Shown piece by piece: positions 15,882-24,571 of a stretch of 26,305 bases of DNA. The notes under the pieces were generated by a model. The model was not told the origin of the DNA. It worked only from the letters and a program-made list of their open reading frames with translations, and searched no databases. The position numbers and the translations under genes were made by a program. Within the stretch, counting starts at the first letter, position 1. Each line of letters begins with the position of its first letter. The stretch comes from CAYWHE01 sp964458125 (lineage in GTDB: Bacteria; Bacteroidota; Bacteroidia; AKYH767-A; OLB10), in assembly GCA_964458125.1 (NCBI GenBank), contig CAYWHE010000033.1, positions 1-26,305 on the forward strand, written 5' to 3'.

Positions 15882-17027
15882 TCAGGCTTGAATACCCTGA
15901 TGTTCTTCAATGACATGATAAAGCGTATCCCTTTCCACCGGAATCCGGCCCGCACCGGTAATCAGCTCCACCAGCTCCCGGGTGGATAATACGGGTGTTT
16001 GCTCTTCCGATCCGGCCATGGAATAGATCCGTGTGCTGTCGTCAATGGTGCCATCCACGTCATCCACGCCAAAGGATAGGGAAAGTTGGGTGCTGTTTCG
16101 CCCGATCATGGGCCAGTAAGATTTAATGTGCGGGAAATTGTCAAGGAAAATTCTCGAAACCGCATAATTTCTCATATCCTCCAGCAAGGTGACCTCCTGT
16201 ACATCAGCCATTTCATTATCCCTGTTCCTGAATTTTAAGGGTATGAAGGCGTTAAAACCTCCTGTTTCGTCCTGCAGTTCACGAAGTCTGTTTAAGTGAT
16301 CCATACGATGGACGAAATTTTCAATATGACCGTAGAGCATGGTGGCATTGGAACGGATTCCCAGCAGATGGGCCTGGCGGTGGATGTCGAGCCATTCATC
16401 AGCGGTGCATTTGTCAGCAGCGATTTGTTTGCGGATTTTTTCATCAAAAATTTCGGCACCTCCTCCCGGAAGGGAACCCAGGCCGGAGTTTTTCAGCTTC
16501 TGCAGCCCTTCAGTTACGGACAGTTTGGCTTTCCGGAACATGTAATCCAGTTCAACCGCTGTAAAGGCCTTGATATGCAGGGAAGGACGATGTTCCCGGA
16601 TGCGGTCCAGCAGGGAACAGAAAAAATCAAGATTCATCCGGGGATGCACTCCTCCTACTATATGCACCTCGGTAACCGGTATTCCGTCATAGGCCCTCAC
16701 CCGGTCCATCATTTCATCCAGGGAAAGTTCCCAGCCTTCCTCCCTGTTTTTATATAACCTGGAATAGGAACAAAAAGCACAACTGAATACGCAGATATTG
16801 GTTGGTTCAATATGAAAATTCCTGTTGAAATAGGCGATATTTCCGTTTTTTCTTTCCCGAACGTGATTGGCCAGCATGCCCAGGAATCCGGGTTGACCTT
16901 CCCGAAAGAGCAGCAGTCCGTCTTTTATTTCCAGGCGAACTCCGTTCCAAACCTTTTCAGCTATCTTCCTGAGCCCTTTGTCAAGGGTTTTATTTTCGTC
17001 CAGGTATTCCAACAATTCCGGTGACAT
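15882..17027 (-). CDS. mqnE: Aminofutalosine synthase (radical SAM)
   Basis: MqnE joins 3-[(1-carboxyvinyl)oxy]benzoate to S-adenosylmethionine to make aminofutalosine, an early step of the futalosine route to menaquinone. The 381-residue protein has the radical-SAM cysteines C79-x3-C83-x2-C86 (NICVFSCAFCSYSR). MqnE-type segments are EVHIVGGVHPRMNLDFF, FTAVELDYM, LKNSGLGSLPGGGAEIF and SLSFGVDDVDGTIDD. The overall pattern favours MqnE over the paralogous MqnC. The ATG is at 17025-17027. The gene lies 27 bases downstream of the M43 protease stop and may be transcribed with it. No other mqn gene is present here. Confidence 0.93.
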   Translation of the reverse strand: MSPELLEYLDENKTLDKGLRKIAEKVWNGVRLEIKDGLLLFREGQPGFLGMLANHVRERKNGNIAYFNRNFHIEPTNICVFSCAFCSYSRLYKNREEGWELSLDEMMDRVRAYDGIPVTEVHIVGGVHPRMNLDFFCSLLDRIREHRPSLHIKAFTAVELDYMFRKAKLSVTEGLQKLKNSGLGSLPGGGAEIFDEKIRKQIAADKCTADEWLDIHRQAHLLGIRSNATMLYGHIENFVHRMDHLNRLRELQDETGGFNAFIPLKFRNRDNEMADVQEVTLLEDMRNYAVSRIFLDNFPHIKSYWPMIGRNSTQLSLSFGVDDVDGTIDDSTRIYSMAGSEEQTPVLSTRELVELITGAGRIPVERDTLYHVIEEHQGIQA

Positions 17028-17054
17028 GTTGTTTTTTGCCTTTAATAATCCGAT

Positions 17055-18311
17055 TCACTTCTGCAATAAGAGTTTGACTACCCGTGTTTCATCATGGGTG
17101 CGTATCCGGGCGAGGTAAAGCCCCCGCTGAAAGGTGCGCATATCCATATGAAAAGATTCGCAGAAGCATTCAGGAAATTTTTCCCTGAGTACGACTTTGC
17201 CTGAAATATCCATGACATCTACCTCGACAGACGTCAGCTTTTTCAGCTGAACGTGAATATCAAACCCTTCAGTAAAAGGATTTGGCGCCACGATGATATC
17301 CCCGGTCCGGGTCATGGTAACCTGGTTGCTGTCGGGTACATAACCGTTCGAACCTTGAATTCCGGGCCGGAGCAGGTCCAGGGCAGCCTGCATGCGCTGG
17401 TTCTGTCCCTTGGTAAACAGGTTCATACAGCGGTCATCTGTATAGTCCATGAAATTCACAAACATATTTCCATCCGGACCGTTGCCACAGCTTTTCTGGG
17501 GAAAATCAGGACATCCAAAGGTATAATTGTCCTGGTTGGGCGTATCGCTTACATAATCCGACCCGCTGCAGTCCCCGCCATCATCGCCCCAGATGTGATA
17601 CAGATTGAACCAGTGTCCCACCTCATGGGTAGTGGTACGGCCCAGGTTATATTTCCCGGAAGGATCGTAGCTGTATTTGCCAAATGCCCTCGCAGCAATC
17701 ACAACGCCATCTTCCCCTGGATTGGCTGTACCCGGCAGGGTGGCATAACCTAAAACGGTTCCTTCCAGGTTACAGACCCAGATATTCAGGTAACGATCCG
17801 GATCCCACTGATCTGAACCGCCCAGGGAATCAAATTTCATGCTGTTGCCGAACAGGAATGACCCGGAAGAAACATATTTCCTGATCACACCGCCGGTTAC
17901 ATTGCCCTGGGGGTCGCGATTGGCCAGCACAAACCGGATACCGGAATCCTCTCCAAGGTTTTTAAACGGTTCCGGTGTATCAGTCGTGTCGGCATTCAGG
18001 TGGGCGTAATCTTCGTTCAACACCCTGATCTGTGACTGAACAAGCGCATCACATATATTCTGATAGCCCAGATGCCATAAAATATGAATGACAACCGGAA
18101 CTGTGCGTATAGGGGCTGAGGAGGCCCTGGAAGCCATGGTTTGAATCTGTTGCTGAAGAACAGATTCGTTTTTCTGCATCCTCAAAGGAATGGAGGGATC
18201 CTTTGCTTTCAGCATTTCCAGGTAGGGAACCGTTCCGCAACGATCCTCCTGCTGGGCAAGTGTTTGCAGGGGCAGATAAAGGCATAAAATAAAGAAACCG
18301 GAAATGCGCAT
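17055..18311 (-). CDS. M43 (pappalysin/cytophagalysin-type) metalloprotease with T9SS sorting domain
   Basis: This 418-residue secreted zinc protease starts MRISGFFILCLYLPLQTLAQ, a signal peptide. After a pro-segment (CGTVPYLEMLKAKDPSIPLR), the M43 domain carries HEVGHWFNLYHIWGDD, with zinc ligands H229 and H233, catalytic E230 and third ligand H239. It then has SDTPNQDN, and the Met-turn NFMDYTDDRCMNLFTKGQ. The C-terminus (IIVAPNPFTEGFDI...GLYLARIRTHDETRVVKLL) is a T9SS sorting domain. The frame is open to 18395, but a TACCTTTG element at 18330-18337 lies inside that extension, so 18311 is chosen. It is paralogous to the protease at 19364-21292. mqnE follows downstream. Confidence 0.92.
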   Translation of the reverse strand: MRISGFFILCLYLPLQTLAQQEDRCGTVPYLEMLKAKDPSIPLRMQKNESVLQQQIQTMASRASSAPIRTVPVVIHILWHLGYQNICDALVQSQIRVLNEDYAHLNADTTDTPEPFKNLGEDSGIRFVLANRDPQGNVTGGVIRKYVSSGSFLFGNSMKFDSLGGSDQWDPDRYLNIWVCNLEGTVLGYATLPGTANPGEDGVVIAARAFGKYSYDPSGKYNLGRTTTHEVGHWFNLYHIWGDDGGDCSGSDYVSDTPNQDNYTFGCPDFPQKSCGNGPDGNMFVNFMDYTDDRCMNLFTKGQNQRMQAALDLLRPGIQGSNGYVPDSNQVTMTRTGDIIVAPNPFTEGFDIHVQLKKLTSVEVDVMDISGKVVLREKFPECFCESFHMDMRTFQRGLYLARIRTHDETRVVKLLLQK

Positions 18312-18329
18312 ATCCAGGATATTGAGTAG

Positions 18330-18337
18330 CAAAGGTA
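18330..18337 (-). promoter_or_regulatory. -7 element (TACCTTTG) for the shorter M43 protease gene
   Basis: The minus strand reads TACCTTTG, 18 bases before the ATG at 18311, for a leader of about 12 bases. It rules against the longer open frame beginning at 18395, since that start would lie upstream of the promoter. Confidence 0.55.
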
Positions 18338-18478
18338 GGAAAAAGTTATTAACCCGGGAACAGGCCTGTTTTCCCCGGGTTTCAAAGCGGACCACAGGCC
18401 GGATTGGCCAAGTCCTGCCCGTGTCTGGCTTTTAAATAATTTATTTACATAATCATTACGATGACCTGTATTTTGCTG

Positions 18479-18509
18479 TTGAGAATGCTTCAATTATTTA
18501 ATACTATTG
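18479..18509 (+). promoter_or_regulatory. Possible promoter for the response regulator (TTG, 20 bases, TACTATTG)
   Basis: TTG at 18479-18481 is followed after 20 bases by TACTATTG at 18502-18509, one mismatch from TAnnTTTG. Spacing fits the Bacteroidota promoter, and the ATG at 18562 would have a leader of about 46 bases. Confidence 0.35.
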
Positions 18510-18561
18510 TCCTATCATTTTGATAAACGCTTTCCCAACCTTACACACAATCCATTCCTAT

Positions 18562-19257
18562 ATGAATCTGCGCATACTACTGGTTGAAGATGAAAAGGCG
18601 CTTGCAGAAACGATCCGGCTGAACCTCGAACTGGAAAACTATACGGTTGTAACGGCTGGTGACGGAAGATCGGCAGTCAGAACATTTAAACAGGAACGAT
18701 TTAACCTGATCATCCTGGACGTTATGCTTCCGGAAATGGACGGGTTTACCGTCTGTGAGATCATCCGCCTGGAGAATCCGGATATTCCTGTACTTTTCCT
18801 GACGGCCAAAAATTCATCGGAAGATAAAATCAGGGGATTGAAACTCGGTGCGGACGATTACCTGGTGAAACCTTTCAACCTGGAAGAACTATTATTGCGT
18901 GTTCAAATTCTCCTGAAAAGAAGCATACAATTACAGGATAAGGTCAAACAACTGGACAGTTTCTCCTTTGATGGCTTTACCCTAAATTTTGACCAGCGTG
19001 AAATCATCACCCCTAAAAAGCAATTGATCCCCATGACCAAAAAAGAGGCGCTCTTGCTGAAACTTTTAATTGAACGCAAAAACGAAGTGATTTCCCGTGA
19101 ATATATCCTGGAAACGGTGTGGGGCTATGACATCTATCCGTCCACCCGAACCATAGATAATTTCATGGTTACCTTTCGCAAGCATTTTGAGAAGGATCCG
19201 GCCAACCCGAAACATTTTATATCGGTCAGGGCTGTTGGTTACAAATTTGTGATTTAG
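18562..19257 (+). CDS. OmpR/PhoB-type DNA-binding response regulator
   Basis: This is a 231-residue two-component response regulator. The receiver domain starts MNLRILLVEDEKALAET (acidic pair E9-D10). The phosphoacceptor is Asp53 (IILDVMLPEMDGF), the switch Thr is at 81 (FLTAK), and Lys103 is in LVKPF. From about residue 130 a winged helix-turn-helix follows, with LTPxTKKEALLLKLL-like strand and helix, the recognition helix region STRTIDNFMVTFRKHF, and the C-terminal hairpin ISVRAVGYKFVI. An open frame extends to 18520, but MNLRILLVEDE is the family start. No histidine kinase gene is adjacent. It sits between two divergent M43 protease genes. Confidence 0.93.
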   Translation: MNLRILLVEDEKALAETIRLNLELENYTVVTAGDGRSAVRTFKQERFNLIILDVMLPEMDGFTVCEIIRLENPDIPVLFLTAKNSSEDKIRGLKLGADDYLVKPFNLEELLLRVQILLKRSIQLQDKVKQLDSFSFDGFTLNFDQREIITPKKQLIPMTKKEALLLKLLIERKNEVISREYILETVWGYDIYPSTRTIDNFMVTFRKHFEKDPANPKHFISVRAVGYKFVI

Positions 19258-19363
19258 CTGTAAGATTTCAGGTTTTTTCCTCATTTGTTGATAATATGAA
19301 CGGCTATATTGTCCGGTATTACATAAATTTTATAACTTGCATAAAAAAAATACAAGTCTGCTA

Positions 19364-21292
19364 ATGAAAAAAATTCTTTACACAACCTTACTCGCTGCAT
19401 TTGGTTGGTGCAGCACTCATGCCCAAACGATAACAAAAAGATCCTGCGGAACGATGGAACACCTAGAGATGCAGATGAAAACGGATCCGGGCCTGAAAGC
19501 AAGGATGAAGTCCATTGAAGATCAAACGCGGGAATGGATTGTCAATCATCCCCAGAACAAAACACAGGTTGTCATTACGATTCCGGTGGTCGTTCACGTT
19601 GTCTGGAACACTTCCGGGCAGAACATCTCGGATGCACAGGTATTATCACAAATTGAAGTGTTAAACGAAGATTTCGCCAGGCTGAATGCGGATGCCGTCA
19701 ATACACCTGCATCATGGACAGGAATTGCAGCTAATACCCAGATTCAGTTTTGCATGGCTCAACGTGACCCCAACGGAAATGCCACTACGGGAATTGTAAG
19801 AAAACAAACCGCCACTACCTCTTTCAGCAGCAATGACAATATTAAAAGAACTGCAAACGGGGGCGATGACGCCTGGCCGGCCAGTCAATACCTGAATATC
19901 TGGAGCGGGAACCTGAGCGGAGGCCTCCTGGGATATGCCCAATTTCCGGGTGGTACTGCCTCTACAGATGGTGTTGTCATTCTGTACAATGCTTTTGGGA
20001 GGGTTGGCAATGTCGTTGCGCCCTTTCACAAAGGAAGAACGGCTACCCATGAGGTCGGCCACTGGCTTAACCTGTATCATATATGGGGTGATGACGGCAC
20101 TTCCTGTTCCGGTTCTGACCAGGTTTCCGATACACCCAATCAAAGCAGTGAAAATTACAATTGTCCTTCCTATCCGCATACAGACAATTGTTCCCCTTCC
20201 AGTCCGGGTGTGATGTTTATGAATTACATGGATTATACGGATGATGCCTGCATGAACATTTTTACCAACGGGCAATCCACCCGGATGAATGCCGCATTAA
20301 ACGGCACCCGTGTCAGTTTGCTGAGTTCTCTGGGTTGCGTGCCCCCAGGGGGAGGTTCCTGCAGCACACCATCCGGACTTAATGCTTCTGCCATTACCAC
20401 TTCATCAGCCACCCTGAACTGGAATACCGTTTCCGGTGCAGGAAGCTATAACGTGAGGTACCGAATTGTCAATACAGCCACCTGGACGAATACCACCAGT
20501 GCTTCGAATTCCAAAGCCATCAGCGGCCTTAGTGGGGCATCCAATTATGAATTTCAGATCCAGGCGGTATGCGGAGGAAGCAGCAGCAGTTTTTCTGCTT
20601 CCGGTACCTTCACCACTTCGCCGGCGGGCTGTACTGATATTTATGAACCCAACAACACACTGGCAACAGCTGTTACGGCACCCAAGAATACCGATTTCAC
20701 GGCTTTGATCAGCACTGGGACAGACAAGGACTTCTATAAATTCACTACCGGCACCTCCAACCCCAAGGTAAAAATTACCTTAACCAACCTACCTGCCGAT
20801 TATGATCTGAAATTAACCAATAGCGGAGGCGGAACCGTTTATGGCACCTCACAGAATGGCGGCACTACGAGTGAAACGATCATTCTGAATACCACCGTTG
20901 CCAGGACCTATAAAATAAAAGTATATCCCTACACCAGTGCAGGTTACAGTCCGACACAATGTTATACCCTGCGTATCAGTACCAGCAGCAGCAATTTCAG
21001 GACCGAATCCGGCATGGAAGAAATCGCCTCCGAAACCGAACAACTTTTACTGGTGTATCCCAATCCTGCCAAAGATAATCTGACCATTCAGTTCAATTCA
21101 TCCCTGGAAGGAAATTCAAACCTTCGTATTTATGACATGCTTGGCCGCAATGTTTTTAACCAGATTCACCGCCTGGAGAAAGGAATCAATAAATTCGATC
21201 TGAACCTGAGTGATCTGATTAAAGGGATTTATTTCCTGGAAGTGAATAATGGCGCCGAGAAGGAGATCAAAAAAGTGGTTATTGATAAATAA
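19364..21292 (+). CDS. M43 metalloprotease with FN3, PPC and T9SS sorting domains
   Basis: This is a 642-residue secreted protease. Order: signal peptide (residues 1 to about 20, MKKILYTTLLAAFGWCSTHA); pro-segment from CGTMEHLEMQMKTDPGL; M43 catalytic domain (about 70-330) with HEVGHWLNLYHIWGDD (H229, E230, H233, H239), SDTPNQSS and Met-turn MNYMDYTDDACMNIFTNGQ; fibronectin type III domain (about 333-422); bacterial pre-peptidase C-terminal domain (about 424-545, DIYEPNNTLATAV, DFYKF); and T9SS sorting domain (about 553-642, VYPNPAKDNLTIQF...GIYFLEV). The ATG at 19364 opens the signal peptide; a TTG at 19337 is in frame but unlikely. It is followed by a strong terminator. Confidence 0.94.
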   Translation: MKKILYTTLLAAFGWCSTHAQTITKRSCGTMEHLEMQMKTDPGLKARMKSIEDQTREWIVNHPQNKTQVVITIPVVVHVVWNTSGQNISDAQVLSQIEVLNEDFARLNADAVNTPASWTGIAANTQIQFCMAQRDPNGNATTGIVRKQTATTSFSSNDNIKRTANGGDDAWPASQYLNIWSGNLSGGLLGYAQFPGGTASTDGVVILYNAFGRVGNVVAPFHKGRTATHEVGHWLNLYHIWGDDGTSCSGSDQVSDTPNQSSENYNCPSYPHTDNCSPSSPGVMFMNYMDYTDDACMNIFTNGQSTRMNAALNGTRVSLLSSLGCVPPGGGSCSTPSGLNASAITTSSATLNWNTVSGAGSYNVRYRIVNTATWTNTTSASNSKAISGLSGASNYEFQIQAVCGGSSSSFSASGTFTTSPAGCTDIYEPNNTLATAVTAPKNTDFTALISTGTDKDFYKFTTGTSNPKVKITLTNLPADYDLKLTNSGGGTVYGTSQNGGTTSETIILNTTVARTYKIKVYPYTSAGYSPTQCYTLRISTSSSNFRTESGMEEIASETEQLLLVYPNPAKDNLTIQFNSSLEGNSNLRIYDMLGRNVFNQIHRLEKGINKFDLNLSDLIKGIYFLEVNNGAEKEIKKVVIDK

Positions 21293-21309
21293 CCCATCGC
21301 CTTTCCATC

Positions 21310-21342
21310 AAAGCCGCTGTTGAAAAACGGCGGCTTTTTTTT
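21310..21342 (+). terminator. Intrinsic terminator after the larger M43 protease gene
   Basis: A 12-base-pair stem (21310-21321 with 21326-21337, one T-G wobble) closes a GAAA tetraloop and runs into eight T residues (21335-21342). It is 17 bases after the stop at 21292 and just ahead of the convergent glutathione peroxidase stop. On the minus strand only three T residues follow, so it should act mainly on the plus strand. Confidence 0.9.
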
Positions 21343-21349
21343 AATCAGG

Positions 21350-21868
21350 CTATTTTCCTTCAATGGCACCAATGAGTTCTTCGCTCATGGGTTTTATCAG
21401 GGAGCGGTAACGGTGTATCAGTTTTCCGTTTTCATCGAGTAAGAATTTCTCAAAATTCCATTTGATGGTTCCGGTAAAGTCGGGATTTTCCTGCTCTGTC
21501 AGCCATTGAAACAAAGGATGAATGTCTTTTCCCTTGACCGAAACTTTAGCAGCCATGGGAAAGGTCACCTGGTACCGGGTGCTGCAGAACTGTTTAATTT
21601 CGTCATTGGAACCCGGCTCCTGGCCTCCGAAATTATTCGCAGGAAAACCGATGACGACCAGTTTATCCTTATACTTCTCATAAAGTTCTTCCAGTCCTTT
21701 GTACTGGGGCGTAAAACCACATTCAGAGGCCGTATTCACGATCAGGATTTTTTTCCCTTTAAACTGAGCCAGGTTCAGCTCTTTGCCGTCAATGCTTTTT
21801 ATTGCAAAATCGTAGACCGATCCGGATTGCAGGGCAAACAGTGCGGTCATGATCAAAATGATTTTCAT
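21350..21868 (-). CDS. Glutathione peroxidase family thiol peroxidase, probably exported
   Basis: This 172-residue protein of the GPx fold reduces peroxides. The catalytic set is complete: Cys50 (NTASECGFTPQY, a Cys rather than selenocysteine), Gln83 (FPANNFGGQEPG), Trp137 and Asn138 (IKWNFEKFL). A second Cys at 95 (QFCSTRY) is in the usual place of the resolving Cys, suggesting a thioredoxin-dependent enzyme. The first 15 residues (MKIILIMTALFALQS) form a short hydrophobic signal-like segment, so export to the periplasm is likely. It starts at the ATG at 21866-21868. It lies 123 bases after the stop of the MoxR-like gene; no promoter of its own was recognised. Confidence 0.93.
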   Translation of the reverse strand: MKIILIMTALFALQSGSVYDFAIKSIDGKELNLAQFKGKKILIVNTASECGFTPQYKGLEELYEKYKDKLVVIGFPANNFGGQEPGSNDEIKQFCSTRYQVTFPMAAKVSVKGKDIHPLFQWLTEQENPDFTGTIKWNFEKFLLDENGKLIHRYRSLIKPMSEELIGAIEGK

Positions 21869-21991
21869 ATGGATGGTATTTTGAGTGCATTACCCCTCCT
21901 CCAGCAGCGGGGTGTTGTTGTCATTTTTTTTATTCGCTGCAAGCAGCGGGAAATTTATCCTGAGCGATTAAAGCTGAACCCGATGAATTAC

Positions 21992-23473
21992 CTATTCCTC
22001 CTCCCCGCTAGGCTTCAGATTAAGCATGCTGCCGATGAGGTCCTTAAACTTAACTCCGGCCTCCAGCTGCTTTTTACTGATTTGCGAAAATGACGACAAT
22101 CCGTGCAGTACGAATTCCATCAGGAACAGTTGTTTCGCTTGATCTGCTTTCGGATGGAGACTCTTCACCAATTCCTGCAATCCCGGTATTTCCACCAGGG
22201 TTTTCTCATACATCGCATGGCTCATCCCGTTCAGTAAATCGATTTCATTCCCGTCTGCAAACCAGTTGATCAGGCCGGCATACAGATTTTTCTGTTTTGA
22301 TTTTTTTATCCGTTCAGGATCCGGGAACAGCGAAATAAATTCAGCCCGCAAGGCTTTTTCAATCAAGGCATAAGCAACGGCCGTAATACCTTCCAGTTCT
22401 CCTTCATAAACCAATTCCACCTTGCCGGTGATGGCGGGGATAATTCCATAGAGATCACTGATCCGGCAGTTTGTTTCAGTTTCCCTGTTCAACAACATTC
22501 TCCGTTCCGCCATGCTGAACAGATTTTCCATAGCGGATATGGTCAGGCGCGCAGATACCCCGCTTTTCTGATCCACCAGTTCACTTTTCCGGGCTTCAAA
22601 TGCAACCTGTTCGACCAGCGTGGCCAGGACAGGATCCAGCCGGATATGTTGTTTCTGGATATCCGGAATCCGCGCCTCCTGCCGGGTGATGCCGGCAGCG
22701 GTTTCCAGTGAACGAGGATAATGGGTGAGTATCTGGCTTCCTATACGATCCTTAAGCGGGGTGACGATGGATCCCCTGTTCGTATAATCCTCGGGATTAG
22801 CAGTAAAAATAAACTGCATGTCGAGGGGAAGCCTTAACTTAAAGCCCCTGATTTGTATATCTCCTTCCTGCAATATATTAAACAAGGCAACCTGTATGCG
22901 TGCCTGCAGGTCAGGAAGTTCATTGATGACAAAGATGCAACGGTTGGCCCGGGGCACCATGCCGAAGTGAATCACACGTTCATCGGCATAAGTCAGTTTA
23001 TGGGTGGCGGCTTTGATGGGATCGATGTCGCCAATCAGGTCGGAAACGGAAACATCGGGTGTGGCGAGTTTTTCGGCATACCGCTCATCCCGGTGCAGCC
23101 AGGTTACCGGGGTGTCGTCTCCAAGACCGGAAATCTGATCAAGGGCAAACCTTGAAAGTGGATGAAGGGGATCGTCATGCAGTTCCGATCCCGTCACCAC
23201 CGGAATATATTCATCCAGTAACCGGGTCATCGACCGGGCAATCCTTGTTTTCGCCTGTCCCCTCAATCCCAGCAGCATGATATTATGACGGCTGAGAATG
23301 GCCGTTTGAAGTTGCGGGATAACCGTTTCTTCATAGCCCCTAATTCCATCAAACACAGGAATACCCTCCTGCAGCGCCCTGACCAGGTTCTGCCGCATTT
23401 CGTCCTTAATGGTTCTGCTTTTATAACCGGCAGCTTTTAATTTTCCAAGCGTATCTGTTTTCTGTATATCCAT
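21992..23473 (-). CDS. MoxR/magnesium-chelatase-like AAA+ ATPase
   Basis: This is a 493-residue AAA+ protein of the MoxR/ChlI-like group. Walker A is G69-LRGQA-K75-T76. The Walker B region reads CIFVIN184E185LPDL, with Asn in place of the usual Asp before the Glu. To my knowledge INELPDL is common in this subfamily. Sensor-type segments follow: FIFTANPEDYTNRGSIVTPLKDRIGSQI. The helical C-terminal region (from about 300) ends in GSMLNLKPSGEEE. These ATPases typically act with a VWA-domain partner to remodel or insert cofactors into other proteins. The partner gene lies directly upstream, 24 bases away. The target is unknown; no dehydrogenase, nitric-oxide reductase or chelatase gene is near. 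Confidence 0.88.
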   Translation of the reverse strand: MDIQKTDTLGKLKAAGYKSRTIKDEMRQNLVRALQEGIPVFDGIRGYEETVIPQLQTAILSRHNIMLLGLRGQAKTRIARSMTRLLDEYIPVVTGSELHDDPLHPLSRFALDQISGLGDDTPVTWLHRDERYAEKLATPDVSVSDLIGDIDPIKAATHKLTYADERVIHFGMVPRANRCIFVINELPDLQARIQVALFNILQEGDIQIRGFKLRLPLDMQFIFTANPEDYTNRGSIVTPLKDRIGSQILTHYPRSLETAAGITRQEARIPDIQKQHIRLDPVLATLVEQVAFEARKSELVDQKSGVSARLTISAMENLFSMAERRMLLNRETETNCRISDLYGIIPAITGKVELVYEGELEGITAVAYALIEKALRAEFISLFPDPERIKKSKQKNLYAGLINWFADGNEIDLLNGMSHAMYEKTLVEIPGLQELVKSLHPKADQAKQLFLMEFVLHGLSSFSQISKKQLEAGVKFKDLIGSMLNLKPSGEEE

Positions 23474-23497
23474 GTTTGTTCCGGTTTAATTCCAAAA

Positions 23498-24571
23498 TCA
23501 ATTTACCTGCTTTTTCCTGTTTCGAATGTAATCTTCAAAGATGTATTCCCCAAGCCCGTTCAGGGAACTGTAAAATGCCCGTCCTTTGTTGACCCGGGTA
23601 AATTCCCTGACAAACTGCTGCAAATACGGATCGCTGGCAATCATGAACGTGGTAATGGGGATATTCAGCCGCCGGCATTGAGCAGCCTGGTTCAGGCAAC
23701 GGTTCACAATTTTCCGGTCGAGGCCGAAACTGTTTTTATAATATCGGTTCCCTTCTTTCATGCAGGATGGCTTACCGTCGGTAATCATGAAGATCTGCTT
23801 ATTGGGCGTCTTCTTTCTTCTCAGGATGTCCATGGCCAACTCGATACCAGCGGAGGTATTGGTATGAAAGGGGCCTACCTGCAGGTAAGGCAGATCCTTC
23901 ACCGAAACCGGCCAGGCATCATCACCGAAAACAATCAGGTCAAGGGTGTCTTTGGGATAGCGTAACCGGACCAGTTCGGCAAGTGCCATGGCTACCTTTT
24001 TGGCCGGGGTGATCCGGTCCTCTCCATACAGGATCATGGAATGGGAGATATCAATCATCAATACCGTGGCATTGCTTGTTTTAAATTCTCTTTCCTGAAT
24101 TTCAAGATCATCCTCCGTCAGGTGAAAATCATCGATGCCGTGATTGATCTGGGCATTTCGGATGGAATGGGTCATGTTGATGCTTTCGGGCGAGTCGCCA
24201 AACAGGAATGGCCGTATATCCGGGCTGATTTCATCTCCCTGGCCGGCCTGAAAGGTTTTATGAAAACCCCTTCCGGACTTCTTCAACTTTCCGAAAATTT
24301 CCTCCAGGGATTTTTTCCGGATGGTTTGTTCGGAGCGTGCCGTGATCGTAATTTCTCCCTTTTCGTTTTCCCGAATATAACCCTGTTCCTTCAGTTCATC
24401 AATAAAATCCCCCATCCCGTAATCCTGGTTGGTAAAATGGTATTTACGATCCAGTTCATTCAGCCATGACAGCGCTTCGTCCACATCTCCGGCCGTATAC
24501 GTCAGCAGTTCCGTAAACAAGGAAAGCAGTTTTTCAAAGGTGCTTCCCTCCTCCCCGGGTGTAAATTTCAT
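23498..24571 (-). CDS. VWA-domain protein, partner of the MoxR-like ATPase
   Basis: This is a 357-residue cytoplasmic protein without signal peptide or membrane segment. The N-terminal half (1 to about 165) is helical and charged, with FGKLKKSGRGFHKTF and an acidic stretch. The von Willebrand A domain (about 165-340) has an intact MIDAS: D174-I-S176-H-S178, Thr239 (HTNTSAG) and Asp265 (MITDGKP). Such proteins pair with MoxR-type AAA+ ATPases, as in NorD/NorQ or CbbO/CbbQ. The start is put at the ATG 24569-24571 (MKFTPGEEG); a TTG at 24589 is also in frame. The ATPase gene follows after 24 bases. Confidence 0.88.
   Translation of the reverse strand: MKFTPGEEGSTFEKLLSLFTELLTYTAGDVDEALSWLNELDRKYHFTNQDYGMGDFIDELKEQGYIRENEKGEITITARSEQTIRKKSLEEIFGKLKKSGRGFHKTFQAGQGDEISPDIRPFLFGDSPESINMTHSIRNAQINHGIDDFHLTEDDLEIQEREFKTSNATVLMIDISHSMILYGEDRITPAKKVAMALAELVRLRYPKDTLDLIVFGDDAWPVSVKDLPYLQVGPFHTNTSAGIELAMDILRRKKTPNKQIFMITDGKPSCMKEGNRYYKNSFGLDRKIVNRCLNQAAQCRRLNIPITTFMIASDPYLQQFVREFTRVNKGRAFYSSLNGLGEYIFEDYIRNRKKQVN

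Noticed and set aside
19712..20275. 187-codon minus-strand frame inside the larger M43 protease
   Set aside because: Overlaps the catalytic domain, including the zinc motif, on the other strand; composition is that of a shadow frame.
21903..21950. Direct repeat AGCAGCGGG (21903-21911 and 21942-21950) and a nearby small hairpin with a T run
   Set aside because: The T run is on the wrong side of the hairpin for the minus-strand MoxR-like gene, and the repeat is short; not a terminator or regulatory site I can support.
21506..22093. 195-codon plus-strand frame across glutathione peroxidase and the MoxR-like gene end
   Set aside because: Spans two well-identified minus-strand genes and their gap; no signal or motif supports it.
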